Assembly: GCA_030220185.1 (NCBI GenBank)
Contig: JASPKZ010004950.1
Coordinates: 1,556,001 to 1,620,000 of the forward strand
Direction: 5' to 3'
Length of the DNA: 64,000 bases
Origin: Diploptera punctata
Lineage: Eukaryota > Arthropoda > Insecta > Blattodea > Blaberidae
In this document: in pieces, positions 32,916 through 43,589 of the stretch
How the letters are laid out: each line of letters starts with the position of its first letter
How positions within the stretch are numbered: position 1 is the first letter of the stretch
The notes under the pieces: generated by a model
The model's database searches: none
Told to the model about the DNA's origin: nothing
What the model saw: the letters and a program-made list of their open reading frames with translations, nothing else
Position numbers and translations under genes: made by a program

Positions 32916-33057
32916 TTTCAGATAAATTATTGTATACCATTTCATAACTTACAATGAAAAAAATCTTACTGCTTTCTCTACTTTATAAAAATTATAATAT
33001 AAAATTATAAAATGTTTTATCATTCATATATTAATGTTGGGAATTCTGTATATGAGG

Positions 33058-33250
33058 TTTCCTTAATAAAAATCAATTGAATTGTGAATCCTTCTTACCT
33101 CATACATTTATGTTATTTAACACAGAACCATGGTATCGATAGACACGTTACTCTCATCCTCAGCTGTTATTACGACTGTCGATTCTTCACCATGCCAGTT
33201 ATTTTCTAAACTGCCTTCTAGTGTTCTTCAAATCAACACTAGATGGCATG
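33058..33250 (-). repeat. decayed PLE terminal fragment
   Basis: Shares CTTCTTACCTCATAC, a hammerhead-like antisense core and CTGCCTTCTAGTGTTCTT with the element at 19639-20142. No duplication found. Confidence 0.6.
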
Positions 33251-33734
33251 TAGTGTATTCCTTAACTAACTAAGCTAGTATTTCAGATAAATTATTGTAT
33301 GCCATTTCATACCTTACATTGTATAAATTTCTCTACTTTATAAAAATTATAATATATAATTATAAAATGTTTTATCATTCATAACATATTAATGTTCTTT
33401 CTCTAAATTAGATTCTATCCAGGATTGGAAAATGTTAATTTAAATAAAAACATTGAAAATATGAAGATTTACTGATAAAAAGTACTTTATAAATTCTCAA
33501 GTCACTTGGCATGATAGTAGCAACAGGTATTAGCCTTTGGACGAACGAGAATTGTATACCTTAAAAATAAAACTTGACAAGTATAATGGAAATATCTGGA
33601 ACTGCAACTAATTTTACAACTTTATCAACTACTCTACAGGAATATAAATTGAAAGAAATGTTAATGTTTGAATTGTCAACATAGAGCATGTACTAATTAA
33701 CTGTACTTCAGAATTTCAGAGCTTACTATTTATT

Positions 33735-33905
33735 AACTAATCAATTGAATTGGTGTTTACTTGATGAAAATCCATAACTTATTCAATTAAATAAAAATAA
33801 AACTTACAGTTTTATGTGATTTTCATATTTATTAAAATATAATTTAGTTACAGCTGTTTTGGTACTTTGTACAAATTTTTATTTTTATTTAATTAAATAA
33901 CTTAG
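33735..33905 (-). repeat. PLE terminal fragment, family of 43.6 kb
   Basis: ACTTGATGAAAATCCATAAC and TTACAGCTGTTTTGGTAC match the left arm of the element at 43590-44612. Only about 170 bp remains. Confidence 0.6.
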
Positions 33906-34399
33906 TATTTATTTTTGGTCATTGCATTCTTTTGCTTAAATTGTGTTAGGTTAGCTTTAAGATTGGTCTTTCACAGGTTACAAAATTGAAAGCATGAACA
34001 AACAATGGTTTACACAATTCTGATCCAATTTGGCTTGAAGGAATAATAATAAACCCTCAGGGGTCCTCATCTAGGGGATATGTGATTGGCGACCACAAGG
34101 TGCCCAAGCTGTGCAAAACATTTCTACCACTTACTTGTGTTTTGCACTCTTTTAACTTTACTATCTAACCTCTCTTGGTTAACTCTTGTTTTTTCGACCC
34201 CGACGCTATTAGGGCATCCGAGGGCTAGGGAGTCATTCCTTTCTTCCATTTCTTCTTTCCTTTATTTTCTTTTTCTTCTCCAGAAAGGCCTGACCAGAGG
34301 CTATAAGATGGCAGCCCCATCACTGGTCTTGCCTTCCTTTGGCCAGCAACCAATCGAAGGGACTATTATTATGCTTTGAAGTCTTATATGAGAATTTCC

Positions 34400-34470
34400 C
34401 ATGAGGAAAAATTTTCTATAGGATCGTAACAGGCCTTGGCCTAATACTTGGAAGGAATAATAATAATAAT
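34400..34470 (+). repeat. LINE 3' tail with (AAT)n
   Basis: Carries AGGATCGTAACAGGCCTTGG and AATACTTGGAAGG, as at 37960-38002, but ends in (AAT)n instead of (GAA)n. This shows that the tail repeat differs between copies. The (AAT)n served as the target of the next PLE insertion. Confidence 0.7.
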
Positions 34471-34682
34471 GTTTATTTTTTATTATTTCACTCACCTCAT
34501 ACTTCATAATTCATAGCAGACCCAGGGTTTCTTCACATCTTTTGTGACATTCTCAATGCTGTGTCACAAAAGATGTGAAGAAACCCTGGGTCTGCTATGA
34601 ATTATGAAGTATGAGGTGAGTGAAATAATAAAAAATAAACAATATTAAAAAACCTCAGTTTTATTTCCTATCTACATAACTT
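34471..34682 (+). mobile_element. non-coding PLE hairpin in (AAT)n
   Basis: Near-perfect palindrome (GACCCAGGGTTTCTTCACAT and complement) ending in GAGGTGAGTG and the tail. The AATAATAATAATAAT flanks on both sides are consistent with a target duplication inside a microsatellite. Same subfamily as 30608-32719, with all coding removed. Confidence 0.85.
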
Positions 34683-34722
34683 AATAATAATAATAATAAT
34701 AATAATAATATTTTTTTTTCAG

Positions 34723-34794
34723 GAAGTTAATGTAAAAAAAGAAGAGCTTGAGGAACATTACGATACTGAAATGAGGAATACAACTTCTTTATGA
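34723..34794 (+). CDS. acidic terminal exon with VKKEE motif
   Basis: Acceptor TTTTTCAG ends at 34722. The phase-0 frame EVNVKKEELEEHYDTEMRNT, then TSL, ends at TGA (34792-34794). It matches the preceding two exons in phase and composition (psi-K-x-E as VKKE). It may be a short-isoform last exon. A normal zinc-finger exon would be expected further downstream but is not seen. The acceptor lies only about 40 bp after the PLE insertion at 34471-34682. Confidence 0.55.
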   Translation, partial: EVNVKKEELEEHYDTEMRNTTSL

Positions 34795-35438
34795 TCAAAA
34801 AAGATCAAAACAAAATGAAAAGTATGGAAACCTTTTTAATTTTGTAGAAAAAGCAAAGTTTGATGTGACAAGCACCTACAAGAAAATCATAAAGATATAT
34901 GAGTTTTGCAAAGATCTTGAGAACAAGTATTAGATAGAGGATAGATGGTGACAATTATGGAAGTGTGTTAAGGACAGTTTGAAATTGATTCAATTCATTG
35001 TATTAAAAAAATAATATATGTGAATCAGCAATGGCCCATTTTAGAGATAAGTACAAGCTGAGTATCCTTGAGCTGATGAGTGGGGAAACTGGTTCCATTC
35101 CTAAGATATATCTCCAATTCTGCAATGAAGTTGTATATCCAAATCAGTAAATTACGACATAGCTTGAGTTGGCTTGAAAGCATCCATTTTCCTTTGAATG
35201 TTTGATATTTGTATATACTGTGTATATGAAACATAAATGACATTTGATTACATGGTGTGTGTTAAATAATATTGATCTTTTATTTTTCCCATCTAAACAA
35301 ATGACGCATGGAAGATATTCTTTAGTAGAATTGTATAGAGGACATTCATGTGTATGCATGAACTTTTCCATGCTTGCAGAAAGCGTCAGTCACTGACAGT
35401 CAGCTTCTGAGTCAAGAAGTATAGTTAATAACCATTGG

Positions 35439-35587
35439 TTTTTAATTTTAGGAAGTGATATTTTGAGGTTATTTTAATTAAATTATTTCAGTCTGATCAT
35501 CTTACCTCAATATGAATGTTGTTTTGAAACATGTCCAAGAATAAATCAACATTAATATTGATGTAAGATGATCAGACTGAAAATAAT
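35439..35587 (-). mobile_element. non-coding PLE hairpin
   Basis: Arms carry CAGTCTGATCATCTTACCTC and complement. The tail is on the left (TTAGGAAGTGATATTTTGAG). Duplication TTAATARCCATTGG lies at 35425-35438 and 35588-35601 with one mismatch. Confidence 0.8.
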
Positions 35588-35699
35588 TTAATAGCCATTG
35601 GATTTACAATTGGATGATGTTATGCATCAACTGGCTAAGCACCTTTTTAAAAAAGTTGTATTTTGATGCCATCTGTTGCACTGGCTCATGAAGTAAGTT

Positions 35700-36400
35700 G
35701 GTTGGTTGGTATCTAATGTTGAGCACTCGATAATGAAATCATTCGCTCTCTTGCACTCCAATATTTAGCAGAAAGGCTGGTCTCTTCTACAAAAGCTGGA
35801 CAACGGAGGAGATGGTTTCTTCCATATCTTCATTTAAATTGCAAAAAGGGCATTTAGGTGAATCTGTTATGCCAAGTCTGGTGTAGGTGTTTATTCCACA
35901 CAGTCATGTCCCGTTAGCAGTCTGAATGTTGCTACTGCAGATTTTCTTTGTAATGTAGTAATGTCATAAGCTTGTAGATTTTCCCATTCCTTTCCAGGTG
36001 TTTTGGTGGTGTATTCTTCTCTAAGTTTATTGATATATTTATTTGAAATAAATTTTTGATAGAGTGAAAGGAAACTGGAGTAGAAGTTGGGTTTGAAACA
36101 ATTTTGCTACCCTTCTTGGCCAGAAAATTGGCTATTTCATTGCCTGTCACTCCACAAAGGGCCGGAATCCATTGAAGTACAACTTCTTTATGTAGATGGG
36201 ATAACTGTTTTATCATTTTGTGACATTCAATAATTTTGATGCTTTTGGGTGTTGTGTCTCGTGTTATAGCGAGAATGGCTGCTTTGGAGTCACATAAGTG
36301 TACACACACTTTTGGTGCCAAATCTTTAAATGTAGCATTATTATTAAAGAAAAATGAAAATGCCATCAGTCCTATCAGAGATTCTATGTTTTGCAACAAA
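35700..36400 (-). pseudogene. LINE RNase H domain and tail
   Basis: The minus strand reads HLCDSKAAILAITRDTT, KSIKIIECHKMIKQLS, VLQWIPALCGVTGNEIANFL and AKKGSK. An SKAAI...W.P.H.G..GNE.AD.LAK array is a LINE RNase H domain, with C in place of H in PALCG. Downstream is the RLLTGHDC and SPKCPFCNLNEDMEE end also seen at 29285-29626. A frameshift (about 36030) and stops mark it as dead. Confidence 0.82.
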
Positions 36401-36701
36401 CTGCTATGAAACTGGATTTCATAAATGCTAATCTAAATTTTGCATCATGCAGCTAAGCGCTAAATGTTTCCATTCTGAGATTGTTGATGCATAACTGTCA
36501 AACAGGGAAAATAACTTGTAATTTCCAATATTGTCAGTTTGTCGAAACAATGAATAGTGAAAATTGACTTAAACTTTAAACATATTTTCCTGGAAACTTA
36601 CATAATGACACATGGCCGGTTGTTTTTAAGTATTTATTTTATTATGAATGAATTAATCTATTTTATTGAATGAGAAGTATGTATTATTAATACAAATAGT
36701 A

Positions 36702-36814
36702 TTTATTTTTTATTATTTCACTCACCTCATACTTCATGAAGTATGAGGTGAGTGAAATAATAAAAAATAAACAATATTAAAGAACCTCATAGTGTTATTT
36801 CCTATCTACATAAC
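36702..36814 (+). mobile_element. minimal PLE hairpin (~113 bp)
   Basis: Arm tips TTATTTCACTCACCTCATAC and complement abut with almost no loop, then the tail CCTCATAGTGTTATTTCC. A duplication of up to 17 bp (TTAATACAAATAGTATT) lies at 36687-36703 and 36815-36831. The element's first bases overlap it by one or two. Confidence 0.88.
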
Positions 36815-37750
36815 TTAATACAAATAGTATTGTAATAACTTTTTTATTTGACTGAATATCATTAATATTTATAGCATAATGCCATCCAATTATTGTGAAG
36901 TGTCAGGAAGACATGAGCAGGAATATTGCATTGAATTTTACAGAAGTTTGGCTGTACCCAAATATAAACCATATGCAAAATCCAACAGACTTTTGGAGAT
37001 AATATAATAATATAAGTATTGCAGCCAATTGGCCATATACAATTAGGTTACATTTTTGCATATTCATTGATTGAGATTGTTCTTTTGGTACAGAGTTCCA
37101 GGTGGTATCGACCACATTTTTGTTCACACAATTTGCACAGACATGTTGCATTTGGTTCATGGAAAGCTGGATTGTTACAGATGATATGATGAAATCCGTG
37201 GATCGCCATTCTTGTACATAAGTGTCTCATCTCAAAGTTTACTGCTGTCCGTGATCGATCAATCATGGCCCCTGTGGCATAGAATTCTGAAGGTATTTCG
37301 TCTCTCTTTTTGATCATTGTTGTTAGGATTGTTTCTGATGCTTTGGTGCTGGGTAGGAGCATTTGAAGTCTGATGTCTTCAATGAGGCAGGATTCTCTTG
37401 CCAGTAGATATACAAACCTGGATCTTGATGTTTTTGACACTCCTATCACCTTTATGTAGGTTGATTTTGTCCTTTCTAATGTGGCTAGGTTATTTGTCGT
37501 GAGATGAGGCTAGATAACTTCTATGGCATAGGATATTATTGACATAATTTTTGTTCTGAATAGTGCCATGGCAGTTTCTAGGCTGAGTTGTTTGATGTAT
37601 TTTATTTCGTGCATAGCCATTATTGCTTGTGCACTTTTCTCTGTTATGTGCTTTGTGGAAGCATCTGGCACTTGTTTGGATGGTGACACCCCAGATATTT
37701 GTAGTTGGATACTACCCTTAACTTATTTCCTTGTATGAATATTTCTGCCA

Positions 37751-38002
37751 TGGGATTGGAAAAGGAACACCGATATCTTAAAAGAATTGAAGACTACGCC
37801 AATTTTGGAATATATTAAACAGTACCAACTAAATTGGAAACACCATCTTGAAAGAATGAGTTCAAATCGGATCCCCAAAGCTGTTTATAATTATATACCA
37901 AGAGGACGAAGATCACTGGGCCGTCCTATGAAACACTGGAGGGAAAATTTTCTATAGGATCGTAACAGGCCTTGGCCTAATACTTGGAAGGAAGAAGAAG
38001 AA
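37751..38002 (+). mobile_element. 5'-truncated LINE tail inserted in LINE
   Basis: Exact 14-bp duplication GAATATTTCTGCCA lies at 37737-37750 and 38003-38016. It encodes NWKHHLERMSSNRIPKAVYN and GRRSLGRPMKHWRENFL, then a stop, a short 3' UTR with AGGCCTTGGCC and a (GAA)n tail. This is a recent-looking 5'-truncated non-LTR insertion of the RTE type. Confidence 0.88.
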
Positions 38003-38307
38003 GAATATTTCTGCCAATGCAGGTATCTTGCCACCATTTCATAGTACCATCATTTCAGTTTTTGATATATTTATTTCAAAATCATGTCTGGAGCACCATT
38101 CTTCCAGGTCGTTTAATGTTTCCTGCAGTTTTTTTGTCTTTTGATCCTATTACTATGTCATCTGCATAAGCATAGATTACTCCTCTCCTTTGCGTTATTC
38201 TACCTATTTCTTCTGCTGCTAGGATGAAAAGTAGGGGGCTTAGAGGGTCCCCTTGGAGTACCCCGTTGGTTTGCAGTATTGGGTCTGATACAGAGATGTT
38301 GTCTGAT

Positions 38308-38620
38308 GGTGAAATTAAATGTTTCTTACCTCTCCTCATATAAATCTTCTAAGTAGATCGCGATTTCGAGACTATAACGGTCTCATCTTCTTCTAGAAAG
38401 AAGAGTTTCTTCCGATCGACATAACATCAGTCGCCAAGATTGTCAGATTGTACTAAGAGAGTTTCTTCCGATTGACATAACTCAGTCCAAGTTGATTGAG
38501 ATGAGACCGTTATGTCTCAAAAATCACGATCTACTTAGAGATTTATATGAGGAGAGGTAAGAAACATTTAATTTCACCATAAATTAAACCTCATAGTGAT
38601 TAATTCCTATAAAAGTTAAA
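38308..38620 (+). mobile_element. non-coding PLE inserted in LINE RT
   Basis: Exact 12-bp duplication ATGTTGTCTGAT (38296-38307, 38621-38632) within the LINE RT coding. Inverted arms end in GAGGTAAGAAACATTTAATT. The tail is CCTCATAGTGATTAATTCC. The left arm carries helix III ATCGCGAT next to GAAA. Confidence 0.88.
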
Positions 38621-39154
38621 TGTTGTCTGATATTATTATTTCGTTCCATTGTAGCATTGAGGTTATGATTTATTTCCATGCATTGTTCTTAGTTAAGACT
38701 TCTTCCAATTTTCTTATTACTAGCTTTCTATTGATAAAGTCAAATGCTTTTGTGAAGTCGATGAAATTTTTCTTTTTCTTCTAGGGCTTCCCATGCATTT
38801 CTTAGTAGTAGTTCTATTACTGTCAGTGTAGATCTTCCTTTTCTGAATTCTAGTTGCGTTTCTGGTAGCTGTTCATCAGTTTTATCTTGTATTCTTTCTG
38901 TTATTATTTTTGTGAATATTTTGAAGGGGGTGTTTTCCAGGGCTGTTCCCCTGTATTTATTGGTGTCCTTTGGGTCTCCCTTGCCTTTATTTAGTACCCT
39001 TATGGTTGATTGTCTCCATTGTTCTGGGATGGATCCCATTTCAATACATTTATTGTAGAGCTTTGTCCATATTGGAACTAGTAGATGGGATATGTCCTTT
39101 ATGTATTTTTTGGAGATAAGACTCTCGCAGATAACTGTATCAAAGATGGACACA

Positions 39155-39655
39155 CATCATTGGAGAGCAAATCAAATTCCAATAGGTTCTCAACAAGCCA
39201 AAATGACAATGTTATTGATCAAGTGCAGACTTTGCAGGATCATCATATCAGAGTATGAGAATTTTTAAACAAAGTGGAGGTAAGCATTGGTTTGGTACAT
39301 TCAATTTTAACTTAGGGTTTTGATATGAAATATGTATGCAAAATTGCACTTGTCCATTCTTCTTATTTGATTCAGGCTTTCTTGGCTAAATATAGCTTTC
39401 ACTACTCACCTGACATAGCTCTATGTGATTTTTTGGCTATTCTCCTAGTTGAAAATGCTGTTAAAAGAGACCCGATTTAAATGAAGAGAAGTCATATGAA
39501 ATTTGATTGCCTAACTAACTGAACACATTCTAAAAGATGCATCCCAGAATTGTTTCTAATAATGACAGGACCATTGGGAGAAGTATGTTTATTAACGTGG
39601 GAGTTACTTTGAAGGAGATATGAGTAATTGTTTGGGTGGCAGAATTTGAATTTTA
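39155..39655 (+). pseudogene. mariner-like transposase relic, internally deleted
   Basis: Decayed N-terminal HTH text (VIDQVQTLQDHHIRV, then EVSIGLVHSILT and GFDMKYVCKIA) runs directly into C-terminal text (FLAKYSFHYSPDIALCDFLA, where SPD.A.CDF carries the last catalytic Asp region). The remnant of a YFEGD.SN-type end is at about 39600-39630. The central catalytic part is missing and stops are frequent. Confidence 0.65.
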
Positions 39656-39994
39656 TGTTCATAAATTCATTACAAAGGCCACAAAGCAAGTGGAACTGTA
39701 ATAATAGGATTTAATTTTATAAAGGAATATGCTAGTCAAATTAACTTTGTTTTATTTTGACTTCACATTAAGAACTTCACTTAATATAACATTTCACTTC
39801 ACATTTCCATGCAACTTTGATTAATCTTCTTTGTTAAATATATCACATTCCTGTGGAGATGGGCCGTGTGTGTCTCTTGTAAGCTACTAACACTTTGAGT
39901 CCGACGGTGGTACTATTACCATGGCATTTAAATTACACTGAAGCTGGAGAAAATTAAATCCCCCGGCAGATTTACAGGGGTGTTTTTCTGATCC

Positions 39995-40160
39995 AGTTTT
40001 ATGTCATAAAACTCATCAGTCTGGGCAAGCTGAAGATGATATAGAAGATTATATCGAAACACGTTCGAGAACAAATCAACATTAAATTGAGGTAAGATGT
40101 TTCCAGATTCAAAAAAACTTGATTAAAAGAACCTCAAAATATTACTTCCTAAAATAAACC
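39995..40160 (+). mobile_element. single PLE terminal repeat
   Basis: One arm only. It carries the core CTGAAGA...GAAA (40030-40065), AACAAATCAACATTAA, GAGGTAAGATG and the tail CCTCAAAATATTACTTCC. A second short arm end, GAGGTAAGATTCATTGAA, lies at 40340-40360. No opposing arm or duplication found. Confidence 0.65.
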
Positions 40161-40479
40161 ATTAAGTATACTGTGTCTGAATAAATGTGTTCCTATCGTA
40201 CAAAGGTTCAAACATGCAGTTTTCAAGAGGACATCCCTCTCATTTTCAACTTATATTATGATTACCGAATTTTTGTTGGAATCTCCATCTGTAACATTTC
40301 CATCTGGTGTTGATTTGATGAACTTTGAGAACATAAACTATGAGGTAAGATTCATTGAAAAAATTCAAATCTGGTCCGAGTGATGGTTCTCAGTATCTCA
40401 ATGATGGAGTATGTAAAGTTGGAAATTAAATATGGATCATCTTCAGTCCAAATTTTTCTTTTGATGCATTAACCAACTT

Positions 40480-40830
40480 TGTCGTGGTGGAGGGGCTCAG
40501 TACCTAATGACCCAGACGACTAGATAGGGAAGTCTGGTTTTTAACTAGCTTGCTATCTAGTAAGAGGAGAAGCGAAGCGAACTAGCTCCAACGAGGGATA
40601 CCTCAACGGCTTCAGAAGCGGATGAAGAAAATTGTTCTCAACGGTAAAGAAGGCGGAAGAGGAAACCTGCAAACCAAGGGGTAGATGGGACTCCAAAGCT
40701 TTGGCTAGCAACCCGTCTAGGAGAAGGAAACTCCGAAATAAATCCCCTATCCACTAGGAAGGTGGTTGTGCGTCTTGGCTGGTAACCTGACCATGTAAAA
40801 ATTTTCCAAACTCATCAGTGTTCAGCCGGA
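40480..40830 (+). repeat. GC-richer LINE 5'-leader-like repeat
   Basis: GTGGTGGAGGGGCTCAGTAC, AATGACCCAGACGACTAGAT and CCTGCAAACCAAGGGGTAGA stand out from the AT-rich surroundings. The style matches 5' leaders of arthropod non-LTR elements as I remember them. No adjoining ORF is present. Confidence 0.4.
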
Positions 40831-41039
40831 CGGATTTAGTCTATCATCTATTGCTATAATTTATTTTATCAATTTGCTAGTCACTACATTCAGTTTATAA
40901 CCATGTGGAGGTAAATAGAAAATAAAGTTGATCTTAAAATCATTTACACATTTTCATTACAGCAAAGCATTGATTGATTATTTGAAACAATATTGGGGAT
41001 TTTAAAATACAATAGGAAGTAACATTAAGAAGTTTATAC

Positions 41040-41165
41040 AGACAAAATAAATATTGGGGATGTTTGTAGAATGCAGTCTTTCACAGTCGGTAGTCGTAGT
41101 ATTAGAGGATTCTGGACTATAAGCCCATGCTCCATAACAATAAGACCCTAGACAATGGCCTTATA
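41040..41165 (+). repeat. fragment of the repeat at the right window edge
   Basis: ATGCAGTCTTTCACAGTCGG and GATTCTGGACTATAAGCC match 63842-63895 (ATGCAGGCTTTCACGGCCGG, GATTCTGGGCTATGTGGCC). The hammerhead-like part is not retained. Confidence 0.6.
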
Positions 41166-41189
41166 GCCCAGAATTTTCTATTCTTGGAC

Positions 41190-42760
41190 CAACGGATCTG
41201 TGCCCCTGCAAGAAATGCGAACTAAACACTAATTCCATTTCTGCCTTGGTAAATCATTTCCCTCCCTGCATTCTTGTGTGTCTCTATTTTCTATCTCTCT
41301 CTTTCTCTCCTCCCATTTGAGCTTTCTTGCAGGATATTATTTGCACTCACAGTCCAGTGTTGTGAACTCAGTATCAGTATGTTATGTTATATAGTATGTA
41401 AATTGTAAATTATTGTCATTAGCTTAATTCATAAGCATAAATTAGAACTCCTGTATAGTATCAGTATGTTATATATATAATATGTAAATAAGACCGTAGC
41501 ATGTAGTAACTTCGCCATAGCCGGTCCCTGGCACGGATGAGAAAGGAGGGTACATGACTGTGTGTTCATACCTAAAATTTTATAATTTGTTAGGACTTCA
41601 AGATTACGTTCCAAATCTAACCAAATAAGACAATGAGGTGAAGGAGAAGTATTTATGACGAAACATTTATGTTTAAAAACAACATATGTAGATTCCCTTC
41701 ACATAATTTCATTTCCATTTAACCAACAAATATCCACTATTATATAATTATAATCCATTAATCGTAGAAATCATTCAGTGTCATTAGACCTACTTAAATT
41801 AAATATGAAGAAGTAATAATTAACCTTACATTATTCACCAGGGGAAGTTTGGCAACATCCCTACTCGGTCAGTTACAGAGGCTTCTATTTGACTTAGTGG
41901 GAGGGGGAGCACGGTGGAATGGTTGTGAGAACTGACGTGTACTTTTTGAAGAACGATGCCAGCGCTACAGGGACACATCCATTGGTCCTAGTATAATACT
42001 ATAGTATTGGGGATGTGTTTAGATAACTGATTTTTTGATTAACTGATCATTTACAAAAAAAACAATGGTACCAGGTGTCTAGGAGGAATATAAAAGAATG
42101 AACGCTGAAATTAAACACAAAGAGTTCAAAATGGCCATTAAAGTAGGCCTACGGTTTAAGAAAAGAATTTTTTCTTCAGTGTTCAACCTTTTTTTACTGC
42201 TATTTTGGATATTTGGCAGAAGAGAAAACATCTGAACCCCTGGCGCAGCAATATAGTGCTAGTGCAACTTATGCAAATTTGAATTTGCCGACTGGAACAT
42301 TTTTGGGGATGAATGAATTTTAGATAATCAATGCTATACTCTAGGCACACCAGTCTTAGATAACATTACATTTCCTAAATAAAAAAAAAAGAAAGTTTTT
42401 AAATTTAATATATGCAAAAAAAAAATTAATGTTTGTAACATTACACTAGAATATTGTGCCATGATGGCCTAGATTTTCCTTCTAGGTTGTTTAGCCGTAA
42501 TAAAACACAATTTATTTAAAATTTCACTAAACACTTTATTAAATTCTTCAATTATCAACAAACTTCTATTCACAATTACAATTCCCGAAATCTTCTTTTA
42601 ATTGTTATCTCAGAACATTTTTCCTCTCACTAATAAATAAATTCTCCACAACTTATCGTTACTCTGTTCACCACAAGATTTGCTGCCGCATACTGACTGC
42701 TATTGCCAGCATCAAACATAAAAGTGACTTGCTGATCTTCTCCTCCGCTCTTTTATATAT
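41190..42760. other. no supported feature
   Basis: AT-rich, with only short chance frames and CT-rich patches (41280-41315). No conserved protein or repeat boundary was recognised. Confidence 0.45.
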
Positions 42761-42765
42761 AAAAA

Positions 42766-43024
42766 AAAGTAAAGTAATCCCACTACAGGCCTCAGGAGGC
42801 CCTTGGGGTAGTAGGAGGTTAAGGCTCCCACTTTACTTGATGTCAACTGGGTTGTCAGCCCAGCGTGTCGACTGCCTTTACCCCCAGAACAAGCATCTGG
42901 TACTCATTTCCATTAGAGGCTGAGACGACCCCAGGACCCTAGTGCCGCCAGAAGTTTGGGGTCAGTTTAAAAAATCCTGACCCTACCGGGGCTTGAACCC
43001 TCGACCTTCCGGCTTGTAGCGCAG
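42766..43024 (-). repeat. SINE (family 2), minus strand
   Basis: Contains every block of 7753-8065 in reverse: GTAAAGTAATCCCACTACAG, GTAGTAGGAGGTTAAGGC, GGCTTGAACCCTCGACCTT (B box) and GTAGCGCAGTGG (head). The head is slightly truncated. Confidence 0.88.
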
Positions 43025-43589
43025 TGGCAGAGAATTAAAATGTATACTTCTAGGTGACCAAAAAATCAAAATAGATGCTGATATAAAATAGGATCCCAAA
43101 TTCCTGAAACAGCTTTTAGGCAGTTCGATGTCCAGAATCCTCCAGCATGGATCTTTCTCCAAAGAAGAGAGAGAGACACCGGTAGTAGAACCGCCTGGCA
43201 ACACAACTCCAGACAATTCTGCTGGCTTGTGGGTAATATAACTCGCCAGGGGCGAGTCTACCACACAATTCAAACGTCACTGTGCGACACGTAACAATAT
43301 TTGTGTATGCAGACAGAACAAGTTTACATAAGAGTTCAGGAAATTTCTCAATTTATGGGCGACACTTCACAAAATTCTGTATTCAGAAATGATCAACAAG
43401 CATAAGATACAGTTCACCTCTTTGGTCATTCCTCAACTGTCTTATTGTGTTATAAATTTGAAGAAGTGTAAAATGCTGGTTTTATTTGTAATGACAATTA
43501 GTTTGAAAACCATTGACAATGGTTTCAGACAGGTAAAATCACCCCCATAAACATAATCATATAAGCTTCACATTATTTTATATAATCAA

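Larger units (their letters stand above)
36990..39153 (-). pseudogene. R1/Outcast-like LINE RT, interrupted twice
   Basis: Minus-strand order is MGSIPEQWRQSTIRVLNKGK and TQLEFRKGRSTLTVIELLLR (38740-39153). After a frameshift come DFTKAFDFINRKL (about 38720-38760), NGVLQGDPLSPLLF and VIYAYADDIVIGSKDKK (38150-38270). Past an insertion is VVSNYKYLGVT (about 37710), then a C-terminal zinc knuckle CLCKLCEQKCGRYHLELC (about 37085-37140). The YADD catalytic box is present. A PLE (38308-38620) and an RTE tail (37751-38002) split it. Clade naming is inference. Confidence 0.82.

Noticed and set aside
34086..34379. 97-residue plus-strand ORF as a gene
   Set aside because: Leu/Ser-rich chance frame. The region shares TTTCGACCCC/ATTAG text (inverted) with 29050-29100, so it is repeat-derived.
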